Origin: Arbacia lixula
Taxonomy: Eukaryota > Echinodermata > Echinoidea > Arbacioida > Arbaciidae
Direction: 5' to 3'
Assembly (NCBI GenBank): GCA_963669155.1
Contig: OZ022581.1
Location: 17,317,027 to 17,381,026 of the forward strand
DNA: 64,000 nucleotides
Position numbers and translations under genes: made by a program. Shown piece by piece: positions 1-11,771 of the stretch (positions within the stretch are counted from its first letter, which is position 1; each line of letters opens with the position of its first letter). Below the pieces are notes generated by a model, which ran no database searches, was not told the DNA's origin, and was given only the letters and a program-made list of their open reading frames with translations.

Positions 1-1923
1 CTCTCCTTTATGCCACTTGCAAAATACACACACAACCCCTCGACTTACACTCAACACCCACTCATTAGTACACACACTCTCAAACACATACCCTCACACG
101 TGCACCATATCATACACTCACTCTCATACATACACTACTAGTATTTATCATACAATCACTCTCACCCACTTCTCTCATACCTACAATACTTTATTACACA
201 CATTACTATCTCAATTCAATTCAATACTTCTCATTTTGTTTTAACACTTAAAAGTGCTACAAATTCTTTCTAATACAAATTGAATCATGCTTCATTTGAA
301 ATGCACATGAAAAATGAGTATAAAGTGTAATTTTAATGCATGTAAAAGATAATATACATCTCCAGTGGAACTGAATATAACTATATCCAGATAGCAGAAC
401 TCTACACACTTCCTCATATACAATTAGACACCATTATCCTACTGATCCATGCCAACCATCAGACCAGACAATATTTCATCTTTAATTTGTTTGACATTCC
501 TCAATAAGGATTCAAACACATTCAAAAGTAAAATATTTGCATACCAACAAAGATTCTTTGATTTCTTTTTTGTAATTTATGATTCTATATGACAACAATG
601 TAATGGTCGTAGGCATCTTGACAGACTAAAAACAAAACGAAAGCACACTTACACTAATCCCTCACCTCATGCTACTAAACTACTCAGTTGAGCACAAGGC
701 ATTACGACTAAACCAGACATCATTACAAGTTGTTCGATTGAATAACCACAACAAATGATAAATAATGAATTCATCTTAGCCACATGAGATTTCATTTGAT
801 GGTTTCTCAAAAATACTGAGGTACAATTTTGCCCAAGGAAATCCTAATATAATGATGAATGTAACGCTAACTGGTACTGAATAATACCCCACTGTAGTGT
901 ACTAGTACTTGGTATTTTGCACAATATAAACCTTTTGTCAATTCATTTCCATTGCCAAATTCTCTGTATACTGCAGCTCTGGGGCAGAATTGACCTTAAT
1001 GACCAGCCATTGACTGCCGTGCTTGTCTGATTTTCAATACATATACAGAAATAAAATTATGAAGCAAGTGAATGGAATTCTTCTGCCAGGCCTCACAGAA
1101 ACAGCCAAATAAGGAAATGGTGTATTAACCACAGTAACATTCTAAAGGGCTGTGTAGCCATGACCCCCTGACCCCACCCCCATCATGCTATTACATTATG
1201 GTTTCTTACTCTAACTGCACCTCAGCACCCCTTAGATGAGAGTTTAGTTGCAAGTACAGAAATTTAACACATTGTGTGCCAGACTATCTGCTCCACTACA
1301 TGGACTTGATGTTAAGTCTGTGTACAAACACACATGAATGTCACCATTAACCCCAAAGTTGATTAATCTGTATTAGATTGTACATTCAGGAATACACAAG
1401 TAGATTATCCATTTGTTGATATGTTGCAAGCCCCGTACACAAAAAAGTGGTTGTTTCCAGAAAGGTGTAAGACTCATTTAGAATTAAGAGTAAGACATGG
1501 TATAGAAGAACAGAGAAAGGGAGGAAGAAAATAAATTAAAGAGCATGAGTGACGGACAAAAAAGGGAGGAGTGGGAGCAAGGAAGACAGAGACAGAAAGA
1601 GAAATGTGATCATTTCACCAAAATAATGCACGACTAACCAGCAAATAAAATGGAATTGCTGGTAATACACTAAACTGTTAACTACCAAAACAGTGCATCC
1701 GTGTTGAATTAAGTTATCAATAATATCGTACCAACTATGGTTCAATACATAAATACGCTATGATTTGTTTACATATGAAAATATGAATGAAAACACACAC
1801 AATGTAACACTGATGAACATGAAAAAATACATGATGCAGGCTCAGGGTGATAAAGCTCCCACTCTACAATGAGAGCCCCTGTGAATAACCTGTATGATCT
1901 TTCTCACAGGGCATTAGCTCAAT
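1..1923. other. Non-coding stretch with CA-rich start
   Basis: The first 240 bases are strongly enriched in CA/CT dinucleotides (degenerate microsatellite). Beyond that I see no gene, splice-consistent exon or recognisable repeat up to the inverted-repeat element at 1924. Confidence 0.5.
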
Positions 1924-2415
1924 AGGGGCTTCTTCATTAGCCCGATGTGGGCAAAATAGCGAGCTTGTTCTGATCGGGTTAGCTAGCCAGATCACGAAAA
2001 AGCTAGCTATTTGCATCTTCATTAGCCAGATCAGGCAAAATAGCTTGCTATTTGGTCGAGAAAATTTCCCAAGAAATCTTGGGCTAGATGGAGCTAGCTC
2101 GAGCTAGTTCGCGAAATAGCTCGAGCTAGCTCGTAGTGTCTTCATTAGCCCCAAAATTTTCTGACTCTGGCAAGCATCAGCGCGCACGAGGCATTGTTTA
2201 CGTTAGGTTTTTATACGTGTGTGAATGCGAGCTCACAACCGAAGCCAAGCGGTCATGGCCTATTCCCGTCGCACACTACGCATGTGCGAACATCGGGATA
2301 ATTTATGCATCCCGAGTTTCGAGCTAATGAAGACGCCATTGCAACTTCAGGCTAGTTCCCCGGATCAGCAAAATAGCTCGCTATTTCGTCTGATCGGGCT
2401 AATGAAGACGCACCT
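1924..2415. mobile_element. Non-autonomous inverted-repeat element (MITE-like)
   Basis: The two ends are inverted copies of each other: the left end contains TCTTCATTAGCCCGAT and the right end has its reverse complement, and both are followed by an AAATAGCGAGC block. The ends are flanked by TA, consistent with a TA target duplication. Internally there are further direct and inverted copies of ATTAGCC/GATC and AAATAGCTNGCTATTT motifs. There is no open frame of note. It lies downstream of STMP1. Family assignment is open. Confidence 0.65.
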
Positions 2416-2760
2416 AATGTGATTGTTTCATGACGTCAGGCTTGAAAACTTGGCACCAACAAATATCTTTGCTATTTTCCTCCCTGGATCACACACGCTC
2501 CTGAACAATGCAAACTTTTGCATACATGTATGTACTGTACCGTACACTTATGCTATGTATATTCATAACTAGGCCATAACCATATATGTACTTTGGTTGA
2601 ACCTTTTTTTTGAACATTTCAGATTTGCCCACAGCCCTTCACTTAATTTCCTAAATTACCTTCATTGAACTCCATCTTTGATTATGACAAAATTGCACCT
2701 TAAAATTATTGTGTAATTTCCAATATTTGTTGGTCATTATTATTAATTAGTTGGACAACA

Positions 2761-3735
2761 TCATGATTCAGAGTCTTTCTTGTCACTGTCCTTCTTCTCA
2801 TACTTCTTGGCAGCTTCCTTGAATGAAGAAATCATATTGCCCACATCTGGAATCTGAATCACAAAATAACAATGTGTGGTTAGGTGATTAATTGAGCAAC
2901 ATATACCTGACATTCACAATGGGCCCATAGATGACATAACTATTTTAACAATGCATGGTTACTTTTAAAAGGACAAAGAAAAATTAAATATTGTATTATT
3001 CAAATTTGGCAAACTTAGAAGACATCTGTATTCACATAGGGCAACTGCCTAATTTTCTTTTTGTTTACTGCTTTGTAAATTCTGTGTCTTTGGCACTTAA
3101 ATTTGACTTTTATTCTTAGGGCTTTTTAAAAAAAATAGCAGATGATTGTGTATGGTAATTGGAAATGATCATCTTGCTGTTGAAAGAAGTAATCAAATAA
3201 ATTATGGAAAATTAAAAATAGTTCAACAATTTCTTTGAATAAAAATGGAGACTGAGGTGACTTACGTCATAGTGTTGGCTAAGGTACACACCGAAGACTG
3301 TTCCGGAGGCAAATCCAAACTGCAATGCAACGAGAAAGAAGGCAAGACAAAACATAAAACAATGTGGGAGATGTCGTGTACAATAAAAAAATTTGTTTGA
3401 AGCCAGACAAATGAAATTAGAGGAGCCATTCCATCTGCATCAAAATGAAACCAAAAATGGCCCGCATATATCAATCAAATCAGTAGTATCCAGAACTTAA
3501 CGATCAGTTAATGTATACATCATATATTTCGCGTGTGTTTTATTTTCGCGACTTTTGCGAGTCAGGTGCTATCTGCAAATTTAACAACACGCGAAAACGG
3601 TGAAAATATAAATGTAATGACTAATGACGTTATTTAACAGGGACATTGTTCTCAATAGAGTCTCTGTTATAAAAGTGTTATGTTATGGAGTTTAATAGAA
3701 CAGAATACAATTATTACCAAAAATCCGAATGCCAT
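2761..3735 (-). CDS. STMP1: Short transmembrane mitochondrial protein 1 homolog
   Basis: A 54-residue microprotein from three exons on the minus strand: 3735-3718 (6 codons), 3319-3266 (18 codons) and 2853-2761 (30 codons plus TGA). All junctions are GT/AG and phase 0. The N-terminus is one hydrophobic helix (MAFGFLFGFASGTVFGVYLA, residues 1-20) followed by QHYDIP. This lines up without gaps with the vertebrate STMP1 pattern of a glycine-rich membrane helix ending YLAQNYDIP. The tail is lysine- and acid-rich and ends KDSES. STMP1 family proteins sit in the inner mitochondrial membrane and have been linked to respiratory complexes and mitochondrial dynamics; that role is inferred here by homology. 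The first exon is only 18 coding bases, so standard gene finders would probably miss the gene. It is head-to-head with PDCD5. Confidence 0.88.
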
Positions 3736-4454
3736 TCTTCCCAACAACAAGACAGTCGTCAATACTCAAGAGTTAGTTCCACACAGCTCTTTTCAGGACT
3801 TCAACAAGTTCAAGTAAGCCAGCACTGAACTTTTCAAATGTCACTGACTGTAAAACTTTCAGACATCCAATTTCGAATCCAAGCAAGAGTGCCCAAAACT
3901 CATTCAATTCCAATTCCTAGTCTCAATACGGTCAGTTTCTGCGCAATAAGTCCACCTTCTGTCAATTCAAACGCTTTTGTAGAGACATATCACAGCAAAT
4001 CGGTATGTTCTGATGTTTTCTCCTTGTAGAATTTCGTCATTTGCACTGCATTTGAGACCGCGACTACAGCAACAGTATACACGGATGACATCAGCATGGA
4101 CAAGGTCGAAAATACAGTGTATAAACCAGGCAAGCATCGAGTATAGCTAGCTCATCGGGCGCGTTGTGGGGACGTTGGCGTTAAGACATTTGGCGAATCC
4201 AAATTAGAATGTAAGCTGCAAGAAAGTATTTCACCGCCAAATCAGAAACACTAGTGCGATGAGTGAGAAGGTCCAATAGTTATATTTTGATGTACAAAAG
4301 GCCACTTTCGGCTTAAAATGCGATAATCATGTGTTCATTGAATTTTGTCTGTATTTTCACCCATGGTTGATTGTGAGAAGTCGCCTTCTTTTATCAAATA
4401 ACATCAGTTGTATTTTGCATGTTTCAGTGAACTTCGAAGAACTTATCAGACATT
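3736..4454. promoter_or_regulatory. Shared bidirectional promoter region STMP1/PDCD5
   Basis: The STMP1 start codon (minus, 3735) and PDCD5 start codon (plus, 4455) are 719 bp apart with no other gene between them, so both 5' UTRs and their promoters must lie here unless a further 5' exon is hidden. A locally GC/CpG-richer patch sits around 4140-4200. No TATA box can be assigned with confidence. The head-to-head layout is seen; shared regulation is inferred. Confidence 0.5.
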
Positions 4455-7400
4455 ATGGGCGACAACGAGCTTGAAGCGATTAGAGCCCGCAGAATGGCCG
4501 AACTACAAGAGCAGATGGGTGTAAGTTAGTCTGCAGTGATGTTTCCTAGACCTAGACGTAGAATTTAGTAGAATTTAATAACCATCATGACCAAACATGT
4601 ATTAGTATACAAATGATGCACAGGTTTGAGTGGGTCGGGAGGAATTGTGTACACAAGTTACCTCTGAATTGCCTGAACCCACGAGGCGAAGCCGAGTGGG
4701 TTTCGGGCAAAATTCAGAGGTAACGAGTGTACACAATCCTACCGACCCACGAAATAAACCTGTGCATCATCTGTTTTATAGAATGGGCCCCAAAATCTGA
4801 TAAAAAAAGGGTAAAATCTCCATTAACATAATTTACCGGATGCATGGCTATAGCTATAGCCATGCGACAGTATTTACCGGATGCATGGCCAGAATTACAG
4901 ACGCATGGCTGTGATTGACCAATCAGATTGCAGAGATCCATCTTCATTATCAATCATCATCAATGATAGGAAAATCTGTCAAGACTAAAAAAATTGTTGT
5001 CTTCTTTCACATTGACAAATGTCCAAATAACACAGCTAAAAATATGACATGATTTTCTCCATGGTGGAGAAATAGAGTCTTTATGTTTAGAACTACCAAG
5101 TTCATCAAGCTTTGATTTGATAACAACCACTTCATATCAGGAAAGACAGATTTACTGCAATTTACTGCGATTGTCCAGAGTGGCGTCGAGTGCCCAAATG
5201 AACGTATTCGTACTGTACAGTGTACATGCTCTAGTAGGCAACTCACCGCAGCACACACTCTTACAGTGCTGCGACAACGTAGAATTCAGACCTGAGTTTG
5301 TCCACTTCTCCGTTAGAAATATCTTCCAAATTTACGTGTTTCACTCCTGCAGAGCGATTGAATGTAGAAAATGAGTGTTCGATGCTGTGGGATAAATTTA
5401 TACTTACTGACAACGTCTGAATCGTCCAAAATTTGTTTCAATTCTTCACCTAACTTTACCAAAGCTTTGCGAGTTTCGTGGCTGCCGCCATTTCCGTAAA
5501 CAATATCGGTATCGATCATACTAAATCTCGATATCGATCATATTAATTCTCGGTATCGCAATATCGTCTTGATATCGCGTGCTGCCAGTAAAAAACAATG
5601 CATGGTAAATTACGGGTAATTAACCAATCAAATTGCAGAGATTCTGACACCCATTCTATAATTACAACTGAACTACCAGTACCAGTCCATTGCCTGTACT
5701 AGAAAGATAGGCAGTGCAATAGACATTTGTTTATCAGTTTATTTAACCGGCTGTGGCAATCAAAAAGTGTTATATATATTAGTACATGCACGGTGATGTA
5801 TCCCAGACAAATACTGTATGAATATTTATAAAAAAAAGTAAGCTGCAGTTTCAGCGAGAGCTGAATTTAAAAAAGTATTTTGGTAATGGCCAATCGCATG
5901 CCAATGCCAGCCCATAGATGGGCAATGTTGTGATCCACAAATGCAACTTTACTGACGTTCCTGGCTGCCCCTGTACCCTTATCAGAAAGTGGCCCAGCAT
6001 TTTTCTGTTTAATCATTTGTCAATGCGTGTTTGCGAAGGTTGGATGTGAAACTTATTGTGTACTTAGATCTATAACTAATAGATAGAAAGAAATGCAGCA
6101 TTTGAAGAGGAAAAACGTTTCAAAATTATTACATGTACAGCACAGCCCAATGTGTGGGGCCACCCACAGAACTAAAAGAAAATCATACAAAACACTGCAT
6201 TCTGCATTCTGCTGGTCGCAGTAATGGAAGTTCCATGATATCACACAAGCATATCAGGAATTACAGCTTAATTACCCATTTTGCAGAGAGTTTTGACTCA
6301 TACTTTGGATTCATCAAAATACCCTCCATGTGCCCTGATCACTGCTTTACACATTCTTGGTGTGCAATCTACAAGTTTTTTGAAGTACGATGCAGACAAT
6401 GATACCCATGCAGATTTTAAGCATTCAAACATCTGCTATTCATTGCTGGGGGAGGAGCAGCGGACCTGCCTATCAAGTTCATCCCATGCCAGTTCTATAG
6501 GAGAAAGGTCTGGAGGTCTGGGGTGGCCAAATCATGTTCCTCAAGACACTCTGCTCTTCTTTTGAATGGATGTAGTTCTGACAAAGCTTAGATGAATGTT
6601 TCAGGTCATTGTCTTGTTACAGGATGGACGTTTTGACCAATGACACTTAAAGGGCGTATACTGTACTGGGAAGACAAAAAGCCTTCAAAAGGTGATCATG
6701 AGCAATCTTTTTGCCAATGGGCTTAAATTCATATATTGTCCATTTTAGAAACTTGCTGAAAGTTATTTGCCCCCAGATGATCCACATTTGGAGTAATAAG
6801 TGATTAAATCATTTGGAGGATTTGTGATTTAAGCACTCATTTACTCCAAATGTGGATCAGATGGAATTGAATGCCTCTGAACTATTGTCATTTTATTAAT
6901 TTACATGATTGAGGATGCAATCATTTAACAAATTTTTAGATTCCTCCCAGAAACCTCCTTTAGATAAAACAATATATTATTTCACTTTTTGCAGGGACAG
7001 CAACCTAATGAGAAGCAAAAGGCTGAACAGGCACAGAGGTAAGACAAATTTGTAATTATGTATGCAGGAAAAAATATAGATGGGGGCTTGGGGCGATTTT
7101 GCCCCCAAAATGCTTAAAAGAGCCTTGGAAATTGTTACAAGAGCCCCCAAAATTCCCATAGACACAATGTAAAATTGAAGCCAAATTGGCCGAAAAAATG
7201 TTAGTAATTTTTTTCCCTGTATGTATGTCTATCAAGCAGCTACACTTATGGATTGTCATGATTTGACTATGTCAATCATATTTGCATTTGTTAAGAAGCT
7301 AGCTTGAATGGCAAACAAGAAAGAAGTACCAGTATGCTTTTCGTGCATTATTGGAACATGAGGACTCTGTTATTGAAATCAACTTTTGAATGTCACAAGC

Positions 7401-10400
7401 AGAATCTATTTTGTTTGTGTGGTTCATACAATTTTGTACAGAATACGTTGGTGTCTGCTAATGTCTGCTAAAGTTTCTTACATGTTTTTGTTGTTGTTAT
7501 ATCTTGTCTAGAGAGGCAGAGATGAAGAATTCCATGTTGGCACAGCTTCTTGACCAGTCAGCCAGAGCAAGATGTAAGTCACACTCATAAATACTAATTT
7601 TCCTGTAAGCACAAAATCTGCTAAATATATACCCCCAAAATGTGGGGAATTAAATAAATCAATACACATTTTCTGCCATTATATGGAGAGGCAGATATGC
7701 TTTTCACACTGGCAAAAATTTCCTTAGCCCCGTACTATAGGTGGGGCTAAAGGGGGGCCTTAGCCCCACCTATAGTACGGGGCTAAGCTTAGACCACTTT
7801 CTGTTCACATTAGTTTTTACCAAAGTGGGCTAGCACCACCAATAATCCGGGATTATTTGGCCCTGCAAAAAAAGCAGGGCTAACACCACAATTGCAGGGC
7901 CAAGCCAAATAGTCCGGGGCTAAGAGCGCCAGTGTGAACAGAAACGAAAAAAAGTACGGGGCTAAGGAAATGCGGTGTCAGCTCTCAAGGCCGAAACGCC
8001 GAGAGCAATCAGATAACGCCCGACGGGCGAGTGGCCTTGATGCGGAGTGGTAAAGAGCCGATGTGCAAGACGTACACTCATAAATATGCATAAGCTGTTG
8101 AGAAAGTCCGGGGCTAACGATTTCGAGTGAGAACAGCGTGAAATAGTATGGGGCTAAGAAATGCCAGTGTCAAAAGCTTCAAAAAATAGTACGGGGCTAA
8201 GGATAGTACGGGGCTAAGGATAGTACAGGGCTAATTTTTGCCAGTGTGAAAAGCATAAGAGAGTGAGGTAGAGAATGACCAGTTTGTGTGTTCAAATTTA
8301 CTTGGGTTTGAATTGGGGATTTGACTGAGATATAAATCAGATATGATTATTTATATCTTGGACGGACCTTTTGCCTTGCCACTTGAATGGCAAGGTCTGG
8401 GATCAAACTCATGTTGCATAGACCATTATTTAGCTCCCACAGGTACAGTGGCGATCATGCCTCATCATATATGTGGGGATTGCAGTGCAGTAGAATGATA
8501 TAGCTCATGGCCTAGAGCAAAGAACATACGCTAAGCTATTAAGGAAACAAATGTTAGTAATTAGAACCATGAAGTGATCATTACACCTCTCAGTATATCT
8601 TTGCGATGGTTGTGATATTCTCTTTATTTCTTATGACCCTCCCCCCCCCACCCCCCCCACCCCCCCCCCACTTGAATACAAACATGTATTCCTTAATTAT
8701 AATTTTGTGTACTGTGATCAATTTTAGTAATGGGAAGTGATCATTGAATGTCTTTATAAGTATTTGTGGCGAATGAGTTGAAAATCATTCTAATAATTAT
8801 GTATGCCCTCCCCCTCTCAATATGTACATGTACTATCAGTACCACAGTGAATTGCCTGTTGATTACAGTGATGCTTTTTCTAAAGATCCTAATCAGATTG
8901 TGTGTGTGCTTGCCTCCTGGACAGTGAACAGCATTGCATTGGTGAAGCCAGACAAGGCCAAGATGATTGAAAGCATGCTGATTCAAATGGCCCAGAGGGG
9001 ACAGATTGGCAGCAAGGTACAGTATGTCTGCACATAGGTCTTAAAGATATCCAGGCAAACCTGTCTCTATCGACCACCTTTGTGTAATCACTCCTGTCAT
9101 CCAGGCAAACCTGTCTCTATAGACCACCTTTCTGTAAAGGCCACTCAACAACTAACATGTATTCACACCTGTCTATGAAGGCCACCTGTCCACTAAAACC
9201 GTATCTCTTTCCCATGTGGACGTGGTCGTTTTAGACAGGATGGACTATTCATGAACTCTGTCTGCTTGTGTGAATGTTATATGATTGATTATTATCCTCC
9301 ACAATAGTGGGTATTAAGATCCCATTTGGGAAATATTCCACAATATTTAGAAATATTTCAACCAAATGTACAAAGATAGATCATTTTGTGATGAAATTTG
9401 ATGTCAAATCATTGAGAAGGCGAAGGACAAAGGTTGATGAACTGTCTCATTTGGACAACATCGAACAACATTTCATCTAACACATACAAAGTTGAAATGG
9501 ATGCTTATCTAGAGTGTATGTTTTAAGCTATTAAATGTATAAATTATACCCTTTTTTTTTAATCAAGAGTGAGTAAGAGAAAAACTCACGATGAAAAGAT
9601 GTAACCATGGTTAACCTTTTATATTTGGTAGATTGGAGAAGAGCAACTGAAGAGTTTGTTGGAACAAGTGAGCGGACAAACTTCACACAATACTAAAGTC
9701 AAGGTAGGTTAGATTGTGTTTCAATAGGTTTCATACCTTGTATGTGGAGTAGAACTTCATAAATTATCAATTTGATAATCATATTGCTCATATCAGTTTA
9801 TTCACCTTGAAAGCATGGTTAATGTTTCAATGGCAATCAATGTAAAGGAGTAATCTTAGCAAATGTTTTTTTTTTTTTTTTTTTTTACTTTACACTGTTG
9901 CAAAGAGAGCCACTAATGCTCTCTGCAATGTTCATATGCTACATTTTCTTGGGTGATTGAAGTCTTGAGTTGCATTACTGATTCGACTCTCTTGCAATAA
10001 ACTCTTTGTGTGAATTGGTGTTTATTTGTCACATTCTTTGTTTATTGAGCTGTTAATTCCTCCATGTTATTCTCCTGTTACAAAAGGACACAAGCAACAC
10101 AAGTGACATTTTACATAAATCAGCAAACTGGGTCAAAAAAATGACACAATAACTCAAACTCAAAACAGTCACTATGGTGCTTATGACTATTCATGACAAA
10201 TATCCCAATGAGCCATTTTCATAATGTATTCACAATCCTCCCCCTAACTGTAGTAACACATTATTCAGTTAAATGTGTAGTCACGCATAATTCAGTTTTA
10301 ATGGATGGAACCCATTCTGAATCTCTTTGTTGTTGCTACTCAGACAAACTTTGGATAAGCTTTGGGGTTACCATCAGTAACGTATTGTTTGAACTATGTG

Positions 10401-10600
10401 AATAAAGTTTGCTTACGTACCGCATATGGTCTTTTTAATTACGGTAGAAATCTTGAGTATGAAATTTGTATACATGTTAAACATTGCGCAATGCAGTAGA
10501 TGCAATTGATTCTGTTTATGCTTGATTGTCATTCTCATACATTTCATTCCAGTTTGAAAGGAGACGTATGGATTTTGACGACGACGATGATGATTATTAA
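4455..10600 (+). CDS. PDCD5: Programmed cell death protein 5 (PDCD5 / TFAR19 family)
   Basis: Six plus-strand exons: 4455-4520, 6995-7038, 7512-7573, 8925-9016, 9632-9703 and 10553-10600 (TAA). All junctions are GT/AG and the phases join cleanly into 127 aa, against 125 in human. Landmarks in order are the N-terminal helix MGDNELEAIRARRMAELQEQ, a Gln/Glu-rich linker, the core helices with NSMLAQLLDQSARAR, the family-defining ALVKPDKAKMIE..LIQMAQRGQ segment, and an acidic tail ending in six Asp and Tyr. PDCD5 is a small helical-bundle protein of nucleus and cytosol, described as a partner of TIP60 and of the CCT chaperonin, promoting apoptosis; function here is by homology. The start is the first ATG of exon 1 and matches the family N-terminus. 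Introns contain a Tc1 relic, fold-back repeats and an inverted-repeat element. Confidence 0.95.
4614..4771. repeat. Fold-back repeat in PDCD5 intron 1
   Basis: An imperfect hairpin: ATGATGCACAGGTTT at the left is mirrored by AAACCTGTGCATCAT at the right, with GTGGGTCGG and GTGTACACAA blocks also inverted. It contains no gene. It directly abuts the next inverted-repeat element. Confidence 0.6.
4774..5664. mobile_element. Inverted-repeat element in PDCD5 intron 1 (tentative)
   Basis: The left end has TTATAGAATGGG and the right end CCCATTCTATAA, facing each other. The inner arms also share ACCAATCA(G/A)ATTGCAGAGAT and GCATGG blocks. A short palindrome, CATGGCTATAGCTATAGCCA, starts at 4843. GATATCG-type repeats lie at 5500-5580. 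The interior holds the possible exons at 5262-5519. The boundaries are approximate. Confidence 0.45.
5262..5519 (-). other. Possible two-exon gene fragment inside a repeat element
   Basis: On the minus strand, an ATG at 5519 opens a frame that reaches a good donor (GTAAGTAT) near 5407 after one base of a codon. A CAG acceptor near 5352 opens a second stretch whose phase matches (R-VKHVNLEDISNGEVDKLR...), running to a possible GTAAGA donor near 5262. The joined stretch looks protein-like (KALVKLGEELKQILDDSDVV in the first part). I do not recognise the family and no further exon was found. It could be host sequence captured by the element or a chance frame. Confidence 0.25.
6300..6640 (-). pseudogene. 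Degenerate Tc1/mariner-type transposase (C-terminal part)
   Basis: Read on the minus strand across frameshifts and stops, this shows the characteristic order of Tc1-type transposases. First comes a QDNDLKHSSKL stretch (second catalytic Asp region), then WPP, then PPDLSPIELAWDELDRQVRC (the DL.PIE.xWDEL block with the third acidic residue), then a C-terminal LVDCTPRMCKAVIRAHGGY. In-frame stops and at least one frameshift (near 6500) show it is dead. It lies in PDCD5 intron 1, antisense to the gene. The N-terminal DNA-binding part was not found. Confidence 0.8.
6778..6859. repeat. Short hairpin in PDCD5 intron 1
   Basis: TGATCCACATTTGGAGTAA at the left is a perfect inverted copy of the right end, and inner blocks also pair (AGTGATTAAATCA against TGATTTAAGCACT, imperfect). 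About 82 bp in all. Confidence 0.65.
7696..8257. mobile_element. Inverted-repeat element in PDCD5 intron 3 (MITE-like)
   Basis: TGCTTTTCACACTGGCAAAA opens the element and its exact inverse closes it, with TA at both flanks. The interior is built from repeated (TAG/C)TACGGGGCTAA and GGCTAAG motifs in both orientations, including an inner palindrome at about 7723-7786. No transposase is present, so it is a non-autonomous DNA transposon of about 0.56 kb. Confidence 0.75.
8641..8671. repeat. C-rich homopolymer tract
   Basis: Runs of C interrupted by single A bases in PDCD5 intron 3. A simple repeat; no further function is visible. Confidence 0.7.
9050..9240. repeat. Dispersed repeat of CCAGGCAAACCTGTCTCTAT type
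   Basis: Two direct copies of CCAGGCAAACCTGTCTCTAT, spaced about 50 bp apart, followed by related GGCCACCTGTC segments. It resembles the repeats at 47.7 and 52.4 kb (Tigger/pogo-like). Non-coding, in PDCD5 intron 4. Confidence 0.45.
10195..10350. repeat. Dispersed repeat, copy A
   Basis: Contains GAGCCATTTTCATAATGTATTCACAA and, about 110 bp on, CATTCTGAATCT...GTTGTTGCTA. A diverged copy of the same order of blocks lies at 18575-18720. Neither copy encodes a protein. Confidence 0.45.
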
Positions 10601-11574
10601 ACTTTCCCGTGGGACTACAAAACCAGTGGACATATTTAATATAGTGCACTTATGAAGTGCACACAAAGGAAGAGTTGGTTTTGGCACACATCCCATATCC
10701 AGTATCCAGTATCCATTGTGCTGCAATGGCTGAGCAATACCATCAGGATTCTGGTGCTCCGACATGGCAAAGCATGCTGGGAAGGTTCCCATAGTTCTGT
10801 GTCCATCAACCCCTGGATTCCTCTAATGGATTTTGCTGCATGAATAGTTTTACAATGATTGTAACTTCTAACCGTATTCTGACTGAGGAGGGGTCAACCC
10901 CCCACCCCACCCCCACCCCACCCCACCCCCAGTCAGTACCTGCTCTCAAAAAGCCCAGTCAGAGTAGGGTTAACTGAGATGTTACTACCATAGCAACATC
11001 TACAATGCTTTGAGCTCATTAGTTGTTTCCATGCTAGCTCCCATTGATCTTAAGTTACAACCGTTCCAGAACTATATGTTACATGGTCCTGGCATTTGAT
11101 GAGAAACATCAAGCAGGAATGAGTTTTTGTCATTGTTTACTTTCTAGGTAACTTTGGAGGGTATTTTCCTTGATTTCTACAAAGGCCCACTTGCTAGAAC
11201 TTGTTTGGGGTCACAGGTGCCCGGTCATTATGAAGGGCCTTTCTGAGAGCATGAGTTTGGGGCCCCTAATGGACATTCAAATAATTGAAACGCTGGGCGT
11301 TCTTGCTAAATACCAGCTTTGAGATCCTGGCACATAGTGCTATATCTGTACTTTTATTTCAGGGAAGATGCAAACTGGATCCATTGACGCCATGGATTCT
11401 TGACTTCTTTATTTCATGTTTAATTACATTTGCAGTTCTCACACAGAAGGGTTAAGAAAAGCAGCAAGTATAATTGAAATGCAAAAAAAAAAAGACACAA
11501 GTCCAATACACTGGAGGCAATTTTGTTTGTAATGGTTATCAAAAGGAGGGTCATCATTTTAGTTATTATCTCAT
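10601..11574. other. PDCD5 3' region and intergenic spacer
   Basis: Holds the presumed PDCD5 3' UTR and a C/A simple repeat (CCCCAC runs, about 10896-10931). I find no exon, clear poly(A) signal or other element before the LTR at 11575. Confidence 0.4.
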
Positions 11575-11751
11575 TGTTGTGTTCTCTACATTATAATTAC
11601 ACTAGAGTCTGAAATGAAGACTAATGATGTTTACGTGACATGAGCATGCTTGCTCGTGGTTCAGCAAGATGGCACCTGATTAAAGTACATAACGTTACTA
11701 CGGTCTCCGGACTATTTCATTCATGTCATATTTCCGGGAGTAGATACAACA
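11575..11751 (+). repeat. 5' LTR of retrotransposon 1
   Basis: 177 bp, 6-bp perfect inverted ends (TGTTGT/ACAACA). It matches the copy at 16550-16726 base for base on reading. The short length is typical of Mag-clade elements. Confidence 0.95.
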
Positions 11752-11754
11752 AAT

Positions 11755-11771
11755 TTGGCGACGAGAATGGC
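11755..11771 (+). promoter_or_regulatory. Primer binding site, tRNA-Ser type
   Basis: TGGCGACGAGAATGG follows the LTR by four bases. It matches the complement of the 3' end of animal tRNA-Ser(GCU) including CCA over the first ten bases, with scattered mismatches after. The gag start codon lies inside this site. Confidence 0.75.

Noticed and set aside
11755-11766. TTG at 11755 as the retrotransposon start
   Set aside because: It lies in the primer binding site; the ATG four codons on is a normal start.
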